Source: Mycobacteriaceae bacterium
GTDB taxonomy: Bacteria > Actinomycetota > Actinomycetes > Mycobacteriales > Mycobacteriaceae
Direction of reading: 5' to 3'
Length of the DNA: 6,421 nucleotides
NCBI GenBank assembly: GCA_019242135.1
Contig: JAFAWC010000367.1
Location: 1 to 6,421, forward strand
Shown: positions 1-5,825 of the stretch, in pieces
How the letters are laid out: every line of letters begins with the position of its first letter
How positions within the stretch are numbered: position 1 is the first letter of the stretch
Notes under the pieces: model-generated
The model's database searches: none
Seen by the model: the letters and a program-made list of their open reading frames with translations, nothing else
What the model was told of the DNA's origin: nothing
Position numbers and translations under genes: made by a program

Positions 1-58
1 GAGCCGGCCTGGATGCGCAGGATCTGCTTCGCGTGGTTCCACTCGTAGAGCGCCCTGG
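1..58. repeat. Left arm of a perfect 58-bp inverted repeat (fold-back)
   Basis: These 58 bases are the exact reverse complement of 92-149, with a 33-base spacer (59-91) between the arms. The right arm is ordinary MoxR coding sequence, so the left arm is the derived copy. Read in the MoxR frame, the left arm has a TAG at 46-48 and does not encode the expected ATPase residues. The arm begins at base 1, so the repeat may extend beyond the window edge. The likeliest cause is a fold-back chimera from library preparation, amplification or assembly at a contig end. A genuine short inversion-duplication is the alternative. Confidence 0.95.
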
Positions 59-720
59 TCCGGCTGCAGTGCTACGAGGGTGTCGACGAGTCCAGGGCGC
101 TCTACGAGTGGAACCACGCGAAGCAGATCCTGCGCATCCAGGCCGGCTCCGGCGACTGGGAGCACACCAAGACCGACGTCTTCTCCGAGGAGTTCCTGCT
201 GTCGCGGCCGCTGCTGACCGCGATCAGGCGCACCGAGCCCACCGTCCTGCTGATCGACGAGACCGATAAGGCCGACATCGAGATCGAGGGCCTGCTACTC
301 GAAGTGCTCAGCGACTTCGCGGTCACCGTGCCCGAACTCGGCACGATCACCGCCGAGCGGGCGCCGTTTGTCCTGTTGACCTCCAACGCGACTCGTGAAC
401 TCTCCGAGGCGCTCAAACGCCGCTGCCTGTTCCTGCACATCGACTTCCCCGATCCGGCCCTGGAGCGCCGCATTCTGTTGTCGAGGGTGCCCGAGCTGCC
501 CGAGCACCTGGCCGAAGAATTGGTGCGGATCATCGGGGTGTTGCGTGGCATGCAGCTCAAGAAGCTGCCGTCGGTGGCCGAGACGATCGACTGGGGCCGA
601 ACATTGTTGGCGCTCGGGCTGGACACCATCGATGACGCCACGATCGCCTCGACGATGGGTGTGGTGCTCAAGCACCAGTCCGACGTCACCCGCGCCGCCG
701 GCGAGCTGAGATTGAACTGA
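59..720 (+). CDS. MoxR-family AAA+ ATPase, 5'-truncated
   Basis: This is a MoxR-type AAA+ ATPase, a class of chaperone-like ATPases usually paired with a VWA protein to remodel or activate target complexes in the cytoplasm. About 220 C-terminal residues are visible, against roughly 290 expected for the family. The reading frame is open from base 49, and recognisable protein starts near 59 with RLQCYEGVDESRALYEW. Walker B is LLIDETDK (247-270). A sensor-1-like stretch is VLLTSNATRELSEALKRR (370-423), ending in the arginine pair expected of this family. The C-terminal lid contains KKLPSVAETIDWGR (559-600). The N-terminal part with Walker A and the start codon is missing because an inverted copy of 92-149 occupies 1-58. 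The stop TGA overlaps the next start by one base, implying co-translation with the VWA gene. It resembles M. tuberculosis Rv2426c from memory. The family call is firm, but the cellular target is unknown. Confidence 0.9.
92..149. repeat. Right arm of the 58-bp inverted repeat, inside the MoxR gene
   Basis: This arm pairs perfectly with 1-58. It encodes conserved ATPase residues in frame (SRALYEWNHAKQILRIQAG), so it is taken as the native copy. Pairing stops at base 91, where T faces T59. Beyond the arms the sequences are unrelated, apart from chance matches. Confidence 0.93.
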
Positions 721-2159
721 TGGCCGCCCGCCGCACCCGTCCGCCCCAGCCGTTGGCCCCGCACGGTCTGCCCGGGCACCTCGTCGGCTTCGTGGAGGCG
801 CTGCGTGCCCAGGGGATTTCGGTCGGCCCGTCGGAGACGGTGGACGCCGGTCGGGTGATGAGCGTGTTGGGGCTCAGCGACCGCGAGGCGCTGCGGGAGG
901 GGATCGCGTGCGCGGTTTTGCGCAGGCCCGACCACCGCGACACCTACGACGCGATGTTCGACCTGTGGTTTCCGGCCGCGCTCGGTGCGCGGGCGGGCGC
1001 GACCGAACAGACCGAATTGACCGACGACGACGCCGAACCGCACGATGACATAGAGGCGCTGCGCGCTCAGCTCCTCGAATTGCTCGGTGAAGAGGCCGAC
1101 TCCGATGGCGACGATCGGCTGCAGGCGATGATCGCGCGCATCGTCGAGGCGTATGGCCGATACAGCTCCAGCCGCGGCACGTCGTACTCGTCGTATCAGG
1201 CGCTCAAGACGATGGCGCTGGAGCAGCTCGAGGCGCGACTGCTCGCCGGGTTGCTCGCGCCGTACGGCGAAACACCCACACCCACGCAGGAGCAGATCGC
1301 CAAAGCGATAGCAACCCAACGTATTTCGCAGCTCAGGAAGATGGTGGAGGCCGAGACCAAGCGGCGCACGGCCGAGCAACTCGGCCGCGACCACGTCACG
1401 ATGTACGGCATCCCGCAGCTGTCGGAGAACGTCGAGTTCCTGCGCGCATCGGGGGAGCAGCTGAAGCAGATGCGTCGCGTGGTGGCCCCGCTGGCCCGTA
1501 CCCTCGCCACCCGGCTGGCTGCCCGGCGACAACGGTCGCGCGCTGGCGAGATCGATCTGCGCAAGACGCTGCGCAAATCGATGAACACCGGCGGTGTGCC
1601 GATCGACGTGGTGCTGCGCAAGCCGCGCCCGGCCCGCCCGGAACTGGTGGTGCTCTGCGATGTGTCGGGCTCGGTGGCCGGTTTCAGCCACTTCACGCTT
1701 CTGCTCGTGCACGCCCTGCGCCAGCAGTTCTCCCGTGTTCGCGTGTTCGCGTTCATCGACACCTCCGACGAAGTCACCCACCTGTTCGGCCCGGAGGCGG
1801 ACCTGGCGATGGCGGTGCAGCGGATCACCCGCGAGTCCGGCGTGTACACCCGCGACGGGCACAGCGACTATGGCAACGCGTTCACGTCGTTCACCGAGAA
1901 GTACCCCACGGTGCTGTCGCCGCGCAGCTCGCTGCTGATTCTCGGCGACGGGCGCAACAATTACCGCAACCCCGAGACAGAGGTGCTGCACCGGATGGTC
2001 ATCGAGAGCAGGCATGCCCACTGGTTGAACCCCGAGCCGCGGCATCTGTGGGGCAGCGGCGATTCGGCGGTGCCGCGGTATCAGGACGTGATCCCGATGC
2101 ATGAAACCCGCAACGCAAAGCAGCTGGCCGAGGTGATCGACGGGCTGCTGCCGACCTAG
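720..2159 (+). CDS. CoxE-like VWA domain protein, MoxR partner
   Basis: This is a 479-residue cytoplasmic protein with no signal peptide or membrane segment. It has an N-terminal helical region (about 10-90), an acidic stretch (about 100-125, rich in D and E), a long charged helical middle (about 130-300) and a C-terminal VWA domain (about 305-475). The metal-ion-dependent adhesion site (MIDAS) shows DVSGS at 314-318, a later HSDYG element (381-385) and GDGRNN with Asp410. The usual Thr of the second MIDAS position is not obvious. Such CoxE-type proteins work with MoxR ATPases to insert metal or activate partner enzymes, and the preceding gene is such an ATPase. The ATG at 720 overlaps the ATPase stop (TGATG). 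There is no strong Shine-Dalgarno, so translation is probably coupled. Its length equals that remembered for M. tuberculosis Rv2425c. The substrate of the pair cannot be told from this window. Confidence 0.92.
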   Translation: MAARRTRPPQPLAPHGLPGHLVGFVEALRAQGISVGPSETVDAGRVMSVLGLSDREALREGIACAVLRRPDHRDTYDAMFDLWFPAALGARAGATEQTELTDDDAEPHDDIEALRAQLLELLGEEADSDGDDRLQAMIARIVEAYGRYSSSRGTSYSSYQALKTMALEQLEARLLAGLLAPYGETPTPTQEQIAKAIATQRISQLRKMVEAETKRRTAEQLGRDHVTMYGIPQLSENVEFLRASGEQLKQMRRVVAPLARTLATRLAARRQRSRAGEIDLRKTLRKSMNTGGVPIDVVLRKPRPARPELVVLCDVSGSVAGFSHFTLLLVHALRQQFSRVRVFAFIDTSDEVTHLFGPEADLAMAVQRITRESGVYTRDGHSDYGNAFTSFTEKYPTVLSPRSSLLILGDGRNNYRNPETEVLHRMVIESRHAHWLNPEPRHLWGSGDSAVPRYQDVIPMHETRNAKQLAEVIDGLLPT

Positions 2160-2503
2160 TGGGTCGCGGCGGCCAGCGCTGCCACCACGACGATCTGCGC
2201 GACGCAGAACAACAACGGGACGAAAAAGGACAGCCGCCGCCGGCGCCGGATCACCAGCATCACGTCGAGGATGATCAGCACCGCGCTGACGCCCACCGCG
2301 GTCCAGGCAGAACCGATGAGCCAACTGTCACGGCAGTCGAGGTTGTGCGTCCGGCACCGGGACTCGGAGTGTTTCTCCGATGAGTAGAGGCTGACCGCCC
2401 AAGCGACCGTGTAGAACACCAGCAGGCCATGGGCGATGAGCAACACGATCGTGGCGGCGGTATCGCCGCGGTGGCGGGAGACTGCGGCGTCGCGGCTGGA
2501 CAC
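2156..2503 (-). CDS. Small three-helix membrane protein, function unknown
   Basis: I do not recognise this 115-residue protein. It has three hydrophobic segments: about 15-40 (TAATIVLLIAHGLLVFYTVA and onward), 62-85 and 92-113. A run of five arginines (86-90) lies between helices 2 and 3. The positive-inside rule then puts the N-terminus and the arginine loop in the cytoplasm. The 41-61 loop, with Cys50 and Cys57, would face outside, where a disulphide is possible. The GTG at 2503 was chosen because it sits just before the first helix. A TTG at 2563 would add 20 residues without hydrophobic or recognisable sequence. The frame stays open much farther upstream, but that part is antisense to nadD and has low-complexity composition. 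It converges on the VWA gene, sharing CTAG for both stops, and diverges from nadD. The membrane topology supports a real gene, but function is open. Confidence 0.72.
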   Translation of the reverse strand: MSSRDAAVSRHRGDTAATIVLLIAHGLLVFYTVAWAVSLYSSEKHSESRCRTHNLDCRDSWLIGSAWTAVGVSAVLIILDVMLVIRRRRRLSFFVPLLFCVAQIVVVAALAAATH

Positions 2504-2509
2504 CGCCCG

Positions 2510-2515
2510 ATTCTG
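2510..2515 (-). promoter_or_regulatory. Possible -10 element for the small membrane protein gene
   Basis: On the minus strand the hexamer CAGAAT lies six bases before the GTG at 2503. It keeps the conserved second A and last T of the mycobacterial -10 (TANNNT) but lacks the first T. The spacing would start the transcript at or next to the GTG, giving a leaderless mRNA. No clear Shine-Dalgarno is present, which fits. The match is weak and could be chance. Confidence 0.25.
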
Positions 2516-2564
2516 TCGGTTTGCGTCGGCTGTCGTGCGTGAAATCCGGGCATCCGTCGCCAAG

Positions 2565-2570
2565 TAAGCT
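2565..2570 (+). promoter_or_regulatory. Candidate -10 element (TAAGCT) for the nadD operon
   Basis: TAAGCT fits the mycobacterial -10 pattern TANNNT. It ends eight bases before the nadD GTG at 2579, so transcription would begin within a few bases of the start codon. No purine-rich ribosome binding site separates them (the bases are GCCCAAAC), as expected for a leaderless transcript. No convincing -35 hexamer is seen, which is common in mycobacteria. It lies in the only gap on the + strand upstream of the operon. Confidence 0.45.
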
Positions 2571-2578
2571 GCCCAAAC

Positions 2579-3205
2579 GTGGCGGCAGGCGGAAACCGGC
2601 TCGGTGTGATGGGTGGCACCTTCGACCCCATCCACAACGGGCACCTGGTCGCCGCGAGTGAGGTCGCCGACCGGTTCGGTCTCGAAGAGGTGGTGTTCGT
2701 CCCGACGGGGGAGCCGTGGCAGAAGCACGGTAGGCGCGTGACCGCCGCGGAGGACCGCTACCTGATGACGGTGATCGCGACGGCCAGCAATCCCCGGTTC
2801 TCGGTGAGCCGCGTCGACATCGACCGCGGCGGGCGCACCTACACCAAGGACACGTTGCGTGACCTGCACGCGCTGCGCCCCGAGAGCGAGCTGTACTTCA
2901 TCACCGGGGCCGACGCGCTCGCCTCGATTTTGACCTGGCAGGACGTTGAGGAGCTGTTCTCGCTGGCCCGTTTCGTCGGTGTCAGCCGGCCCGGCTACGC
3001 GCTGGACGCCGGGCACGTTTCCGAGAAGTTGACGTCGCTGCCGTCCGACGCGTTGACATTGCTGGAGGTGCCCGCGCTGGCGATCTCGTCCACCGACTGC
3101 CGCGCCCGGGCGGCCGACAACCGGCCGATCTGGTACCTGGTGCCCGACGGGGTGGTGCAGTACGTCGCCAAGCGGGGCCTGTATGACGGCAAGGATGGCT
3201 CGTGA
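2579..3205 (+). CDS. nadD: Nicotinate-nucleotide adenylyltransferase
   Basis: NadD transfers AMP from ATP to nicotinate mononucleotide, giving deamido-NAD in the cytoplasm. This is the step shared by de novo and salvage NAD synthesis. The 208-residue protein has the nucleotidyltransferase signature [11 protein letters not shown] at 12-22, with the HxGH-type motif at 19-22. It also has FITGADAL (107-114) and the C-terminal ISSTDCR (169-175), the family's ISSTxxR motif. The length is normal. The GTG at 2579 was chosen because it lies only six residues before the conserved LGVMGG and no nearer start leaves the motif intact, except internal codons inside it. A -10-like TAAGCT ends eight bases upstream and no Shine-Dalgarno is visible, suggesting leaderless translation. 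It heads a dense operon, and its stop overlaps the rsfS start as GTGA. The nadD-rsfS pairing is widespread in bacteria. Confidence 0.96.
   Translation: MAAGGNRLGVMGGTFDPIHNGHLVAASEVADRFGLEEVVFVPTGEPWQKHGRRVTAAEDRYLMTVIATASNPRFSVSRVDIDRGGRTYTKDTLRDLHALRPESELYFITGADALASILTWQDVEELFSLARFVGVSRPGYALDAGHVSEKLTSLPSDALTLLEVPALAISSTDCRARAADNRPIWYLVPDGVVQYVAKRGLYDGKDGS
3191..3196 (+). promoter_or_regulatory. Shine-Dalgarno of rsfS
   Basis: AAGGAT lies five bases before the GTG at 3202, inside the nadD 3' end. It is the clearest ribosome binding site in the operon and supports that GTG as the rsfS start. Confidence 0.6.
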
Positions 3206-3594
3206 CCGCTTCCGAGGAGGCCATGCAGATGGCCACGACCGCCGCGCGAGCTGCTGCGTCCAAGCTCGCCGACAACGTCGTCGTCATCGACGTGTCCGAG
3301 CAGCTGGTGATCACCGACGCGTTCGTGATCGCGTCGGCGTCCAACGAGCGGCAGGTCAACGCCATCGTCGACGAGGTCGAGGAGAAGATGCGTCGCGCGG
3401 GCTACAAACCCGCCCGCCGGGAGGGCGCCCGTGAAGGGCGGTGGACCCTGCTCGACTACATCGAGATCGTCGTGCACATCCAGCATGAGGACGAACGCGA
3501 CTTTTACGCGCTGGATCGGTTGTGGCGGGACTGCCCGGAGATTCGGGTCGACCTCGATCAGCCGCTCGCCGCGGGTCCGGAGTCGTCCGCGTGA
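3202..3594 (+). CDS. rsfS: Ribosomal silencing factor RsfS
   Basis: RsfS binds ribosomal protein uL14 on the large subunit and blocks subunit joining, lowering translation during starvation or stationary phase. The 130-residue protein is a typical single-domain RsfS/Iojap protein. It shows [17 protein letters not shown] (36-52), then WTLLDY at 81-86, IVVHI at 89-93, and FYALDRLW at 101-108, the family's conserved C-terminal block. The GTG at 3202 overlaps the nadD stop by four bases (GTGA) and has AAGGAT upstream. A short tail after residue 118 is unconserved in appearance. The following gpgP starts at another GTGA overlap, so both ends are translationally coupled. It resembles M. tuberculosis Rv2420c. 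Confidence 0.95.
   Translation: MTASEEAMQMATTAARAAASKLADNVVVIDVSEQLVITDAFVIASASNERQVNAIVDEVEEKMRRAGYKPARREGAREGRWTLLDYIEIVVHIQHEDERDFYALDRLWRDCPEIRVDLDQPLAAGPESSA
3579..3582 (+). promoter_or_regulatory. Shine-Dalgarno supporting the gpgP start at 3591
   Basis: GGAG lies eight bases before the GTG at 3591. It favours this start over an ATG at 3522, which would put 69 bases of gpgP inside the rsfS coding sequence. Confidence 0.5.
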
Positions 3595-4259
3595 GGGTGA
3601 GGCGACTGGTGATGCTGCGGCACGGCCAAACCGAGTTCAACGCCGCCAACCGGATGCAGGGGCAGCTGGACACCGCGCTTTCGGAGCTCGGCCGCGAGCA
3701 GGCGCTCGCGGCGACCTCGGTGCTGGCCAAGCTCGATCCGCTGCTCATCGTGTCCTCGGATCTGCGCCGTGCCTATCACACCGCCGTGCTGCTCGCAGAG
3801 CGCATCGGGTCGCCGGTGGTCGTCGACGAGCGGCTGCGGGAGACGCACCTGGGTGACTGGCAGGGCATGACCCACAGCGAGGTCGACGCGGCCGCGCCGG
3901 GCGCCAGAATCGCATGGCGAAACGACGCGACGTGGGCCCCCCACGGCGGGGAGAGCCGTGTCGACGTTGCCCGCCGCGGCCTGCCGGTCGTCTCCGAACT
4001 GGTTGCCTCCGAATCTGATTGGGGTGTCGACGAGCCCTACCGGCCGGTGGTGCTGGTGGCCCACGGCGGGCTGATCGCGGCGTTGACCGCGAAGCTTCTC
4101 GGTTTGCCCGTCGACAATTGGCCGGTGCTCGGGGGGATGGGAAACGCCAGCTGGGCACAGCTGTCCGGATATTCCGCCGCCGACGCCTCCGCCTCCGACA
4201 TCCGCTGGCGGCTGGATGTCTGGAACGCCTCGGCCCAGGTCAGCGGCGATGTCCTCTAA
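3591..4259 (+). CDS. gpgP: Glucosyl-3-phosphoglycerate phosphatase
   Basis: GpgP removes phosphate from glucosyl-3-phosphoglycerate to give glucosylglycerate, the second step towards the primer of mycobacterial MGLP. The 222-residue protein belongs to the histidine phosphatase superfamily. It has LRHGQT at 9-14 with catalytic His11 and Arg10, a further arginine pair at 59-60 (SSDLRRAY), the acid Glu84 in [12 protein letters not shown], and the second catalytic His158 in VAHGGL. It ends [12 protein letters not shown], as I recall for M. tuberculosis Rv2419c (223 residues). The GTG at 3591 gives a protein starting seven residues before MLRHGQT, as in the relative. It overlaps the rsfS stop as GTGA and has GGAG upstream. 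The ATG at 3522 gives 23 extra residues read inside rsfS and is rejected. The older annotation as a phosphoglycerate mutase is superseded by the genomic link to octT. Confidence 0.93.
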   Translation: MRVRRLVMLRHGQTEFNAANRMQGQLDTALSELGREQALAATSVLAKLDPLLIVSSDLRRAYHTAVLLAERIGSPVVVDERLRETHLGDWQGMTHSEVDAAAPGARIAWRNDATWAPHGGESRVDVARRGLPVVSELVASESDWGVDEPYRPVVLVAHGGLIAALTAKLLGLPVDNWPVLGGMGNASWAQLSGYSAADASASDIRWRLDVWNASAQVSGDVL

Positions 4260-4980
4260 CGAGCGTCCCACGGCGCTGCTGATCTTCGCCGATTCGCTGG
4301 CCTATTACGGGCCCACGGGCGGGCTGCCCGCCGACGATCCCCGGATCTGGCCGAACATCGTTGGCTCCCAGCTCGGTTGGGAGGTCGAGCTGATCGGCCG
4401 GATCGGCTGGACATGTCGCGACGTGTGGTGGGCAGCGACCCAAGATCCCCGGGCCTGGGCGGCGCTGCCGCGCGCGGGCGCGGTGATCTTCGCGACCGGC
4501 GGCATGGACTCGTTGCCGTCGCCGTTGCCGACCGCGTTGCGCGAGCTGATCCGCTATGTGCGTCCGCCCTGGCTGCGTCGTTGGGTGCGTGACGGGTACT
4601 GCTGGGTGCAGCCGAAACTATCTCCGGTGGCCAGATCAGCTCTGCCGCCGCGATTGTCGGCCGAGTATCTGGAAATGACGCGCAGCGCGGTGGATTTCAA
4701 CCGGCCCGGCATCCCGATCGTGGCGTCGCTCCCGTCTGTGCACATCGCCCAGACCTATGGGCGCGCCCACCATGGGCGCGAGGGCACGGCGACAGCGATC
4801 ACCGAATGGGCTTGCCGACACGGTGTTCCGCTGGTTGACTTGAAAGCCGCGGTGGCATCCCATGTGATGGGCGGACACGGCAATCCCGACGGAATCCACT
4901 GGAACTTCGAGGCGCATGAGGCGGTCGCCGAGCACATGCTGAAGGCACTGTCGCAAGCCGGTGTGAAACAAGACGGCTGA
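4249..4980 (+). CDS. octT: Diglucosylglycerate octanoyltransferase
   Basis: OctT transfers octanoate from an acyl donor to diglucosylglycerate, an early MGLP intermediate, and so acts after GpgP in the same pathway. The 243-residue protein looks like an SGNH/GDSL-fold acyl enzyme. The block I motif reads FADSLAYYG, with probable nucleophile Ser16, and NPDGIHWN near the end supplies the Asp214/His217 pair of block V. A conserved-looking region [19 protein letters not shown] follows at about 49-67. There is no signal peptide, so it acts in the cytoplasm. The ATG at 4249 was chosen because it yields [17 protein letters not shown], close to the M. tuberculosis Rv2418c start. It overlaps gpgP by 11 bases, with AGG nine bases upstream. 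The in-frame ATG at 4216 would add 11 residues and is less likely. The catalytic roles are inferred from the fold family. Confidence 0.9.
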   Translation: MSSNERPTALLIFADSLAYYGPTGGLPADDPRIWPNIVGSQLGWEVELIGRIGWTCRDVWWAATQDPRAWAALPRAGAVIFATGGMDSLPSPLPTALRELIRYVRPPWLRRWVRDGYCWVQPKLSPVARSALPPRLSAEYLEMTRSAVDFNRPGIPIVASLPSVHIAQTYGRAHHGREGTATAITEWACRHGVPLVDLKAAVASHVMGGHGNPDGIHWNFEAHEAVAEHMLKALSQAGVKQDG

Positions 4981-4985
4981 CGACC

Positions 4986-5825
4986 ATGCCAGTGATAGTC
5001 GTCACCGATTCGTCTTCGCGGTTGTGCGAAAACGACCGCGATAGGTGGGGGATTCGGCAGGTACCGCTGCACATCCTTTCCGACGGCCACGATTACCGGG
5101 ACGGCGTCGATGAGATACCGGCCGATATTCTGACTCGGCCGAACCTCACTACGGCAGGAGCCACGCCCGCCGAGTTGAGCGCAGCCTATGGCCAGGCGTT
5201 GCACGACAGCGCGGGCGAGGGTGTAGTGGCCGTGCATGTTTCGGCCGCCTTGTCGTCCACGCTCACCTCGGCCGAGCAGGCGGCCCGCCAGTTCAGCGGT
5301 GCGGTCCGGGTCGTCAATTCGAGATCGGTCGCGATGGCGACCGGGTTTGCCGCACTGGCGGCCGCCCGAGCGGCCGCCGACGGCTACGACCTCGATGCCG
5401 TTGAGGCCGAAGCGCTCTCCGCATCACAGCGGGTACGCGGCTACGTGGTTGTGCACCGACTGGACAACCTGCGCCGCAGCGGCCGGATCGGCACCGCGGC
5501 GTCGTGGCTGAGCACCGCGTTGGCGATCAAGCCGCTGCTGCGCATCGACCCCGACGGCAGGCTGGTGCTCGCGCAACGGGTCCGCACCGCGGGCAAGGCG
5601 CTGGACGCGCTGGTCGAGCACGTGGTCGACGACGTCGGTGACAGGCCGGCCACGTTCGCTGTGCACCACATCGACAACCTCGCCGGCGCAAACGAAGTCG
5701 CGCACGAGCTGATCGCGCGGGTGCACCCGGCTGACCCGCCGACGGTCACCGAGATGGGGCCGGTGCTCGGTGTCCACGTCGGCGACGGCGCGGTCGGGGT
5801 GTGCTTCGACCTCAGTCAGGGATAG
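4986..5825 (+). CDS. DegV family fatty-acid-binding protein
   Basis: DegV proteins bind a fatty acid in a cleft between two domains. In Firmicutes, DegV-type proteins (FakB) present fatty acid to a kinase, but no FakA-like kinase is in this window. The 279-residue length is standard. Family features are VTDSSS (6-11), LTTAGATPAEL (54-64, the usual TSxPSP-like ligand loop), HVSAALSSTLTSA (84-96, the second ligand-contact loop), NSRSVAMATG (111-120), LDNLRRSGRI (159-168), KPLL with DGRL (182-192), and GPVLGVHVGDGAVGV (258-272). No signal peptide or membrane segment is present. The ATG lies five bases after the octT stop with no strong Shine-Dalgarno, so co-translation is likely. It matches M. 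tuberculosis Rv2417c. Position after octT suggests a link with acyl supply, but this is inference. Confidence 0.93.
   Translation: MPVIVVTDSSSRLCENDRDRWGIRQVPLHILSDGHDYRDGVDEIPADILTRPNLTTAGATPAELSAAYGQALHDSAGEGVVAVHVSAALSSTLTSAEQAARQFSGAVRVVNSRSVAMATGFAALAAARAAADGYDLDAVEAEALSASQRVRGYVVVHRLDNLRRSGRIGTAASWLSTALAIKPLLRIDPDGRLVLAQRVRTAGKALDALVEHVVDDVGDRPATFAVHHIDNLAGANEVAHELIARVHPADPPTVTEMGPVLGVHVGDGAVGVCFDLSQG

Noticed and set aside
102..2324. A very long minus-strand open frame of 740 codons opposite the MoxR and VWA genes
   Set aside because: It is antisense to two genes with strong motifs, and its translation is low-complexity (Arg, His, Gln, Val and Gly rich) with no recognisable domain. 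Long antisense frames are expected in GC-rich DNA with strong third-position bias.
2504..3016. N-terminal extension of the small membrane protein up to an ATG at 3016
   Set aside because: The extension is wholly or mostly antisense to nadD and lacks protein-like features. The membrane helices begin only after the GTG at 2503.
3522..3590. Longer gpgP starting at the ATG at 3522
   Set aside because: It would overlap rsfS by 73 bases. The GTG at 3591, with GTGA overlap and GGAG upstream, gives the family's normal N-terminus.
4216..4248. Longer octT starting at the ATG at 4216
   Set aside because: The 11 added residues are read inside the conserved gpgP C-terminus and do not resemble the known OctT start. 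The ATG at 4249 fits better, though this is not proven.
3558..4271. A 237-codon minus-strand open frame opposite gpgP
   Set aside because: It is antisense to a gene with complete catalytic motifs and its translation shows no domain, so it is a composition shadow.
4757..4780. GGGCGCGCCC palindrome and repeated ATGGGCGCG as a possible operator
   Set aside because: It lies in the middle of octT and is explained by the codons for YGRAHHGRE. The repeat is 15 bases apart, in frame, and has no promoter nearby.
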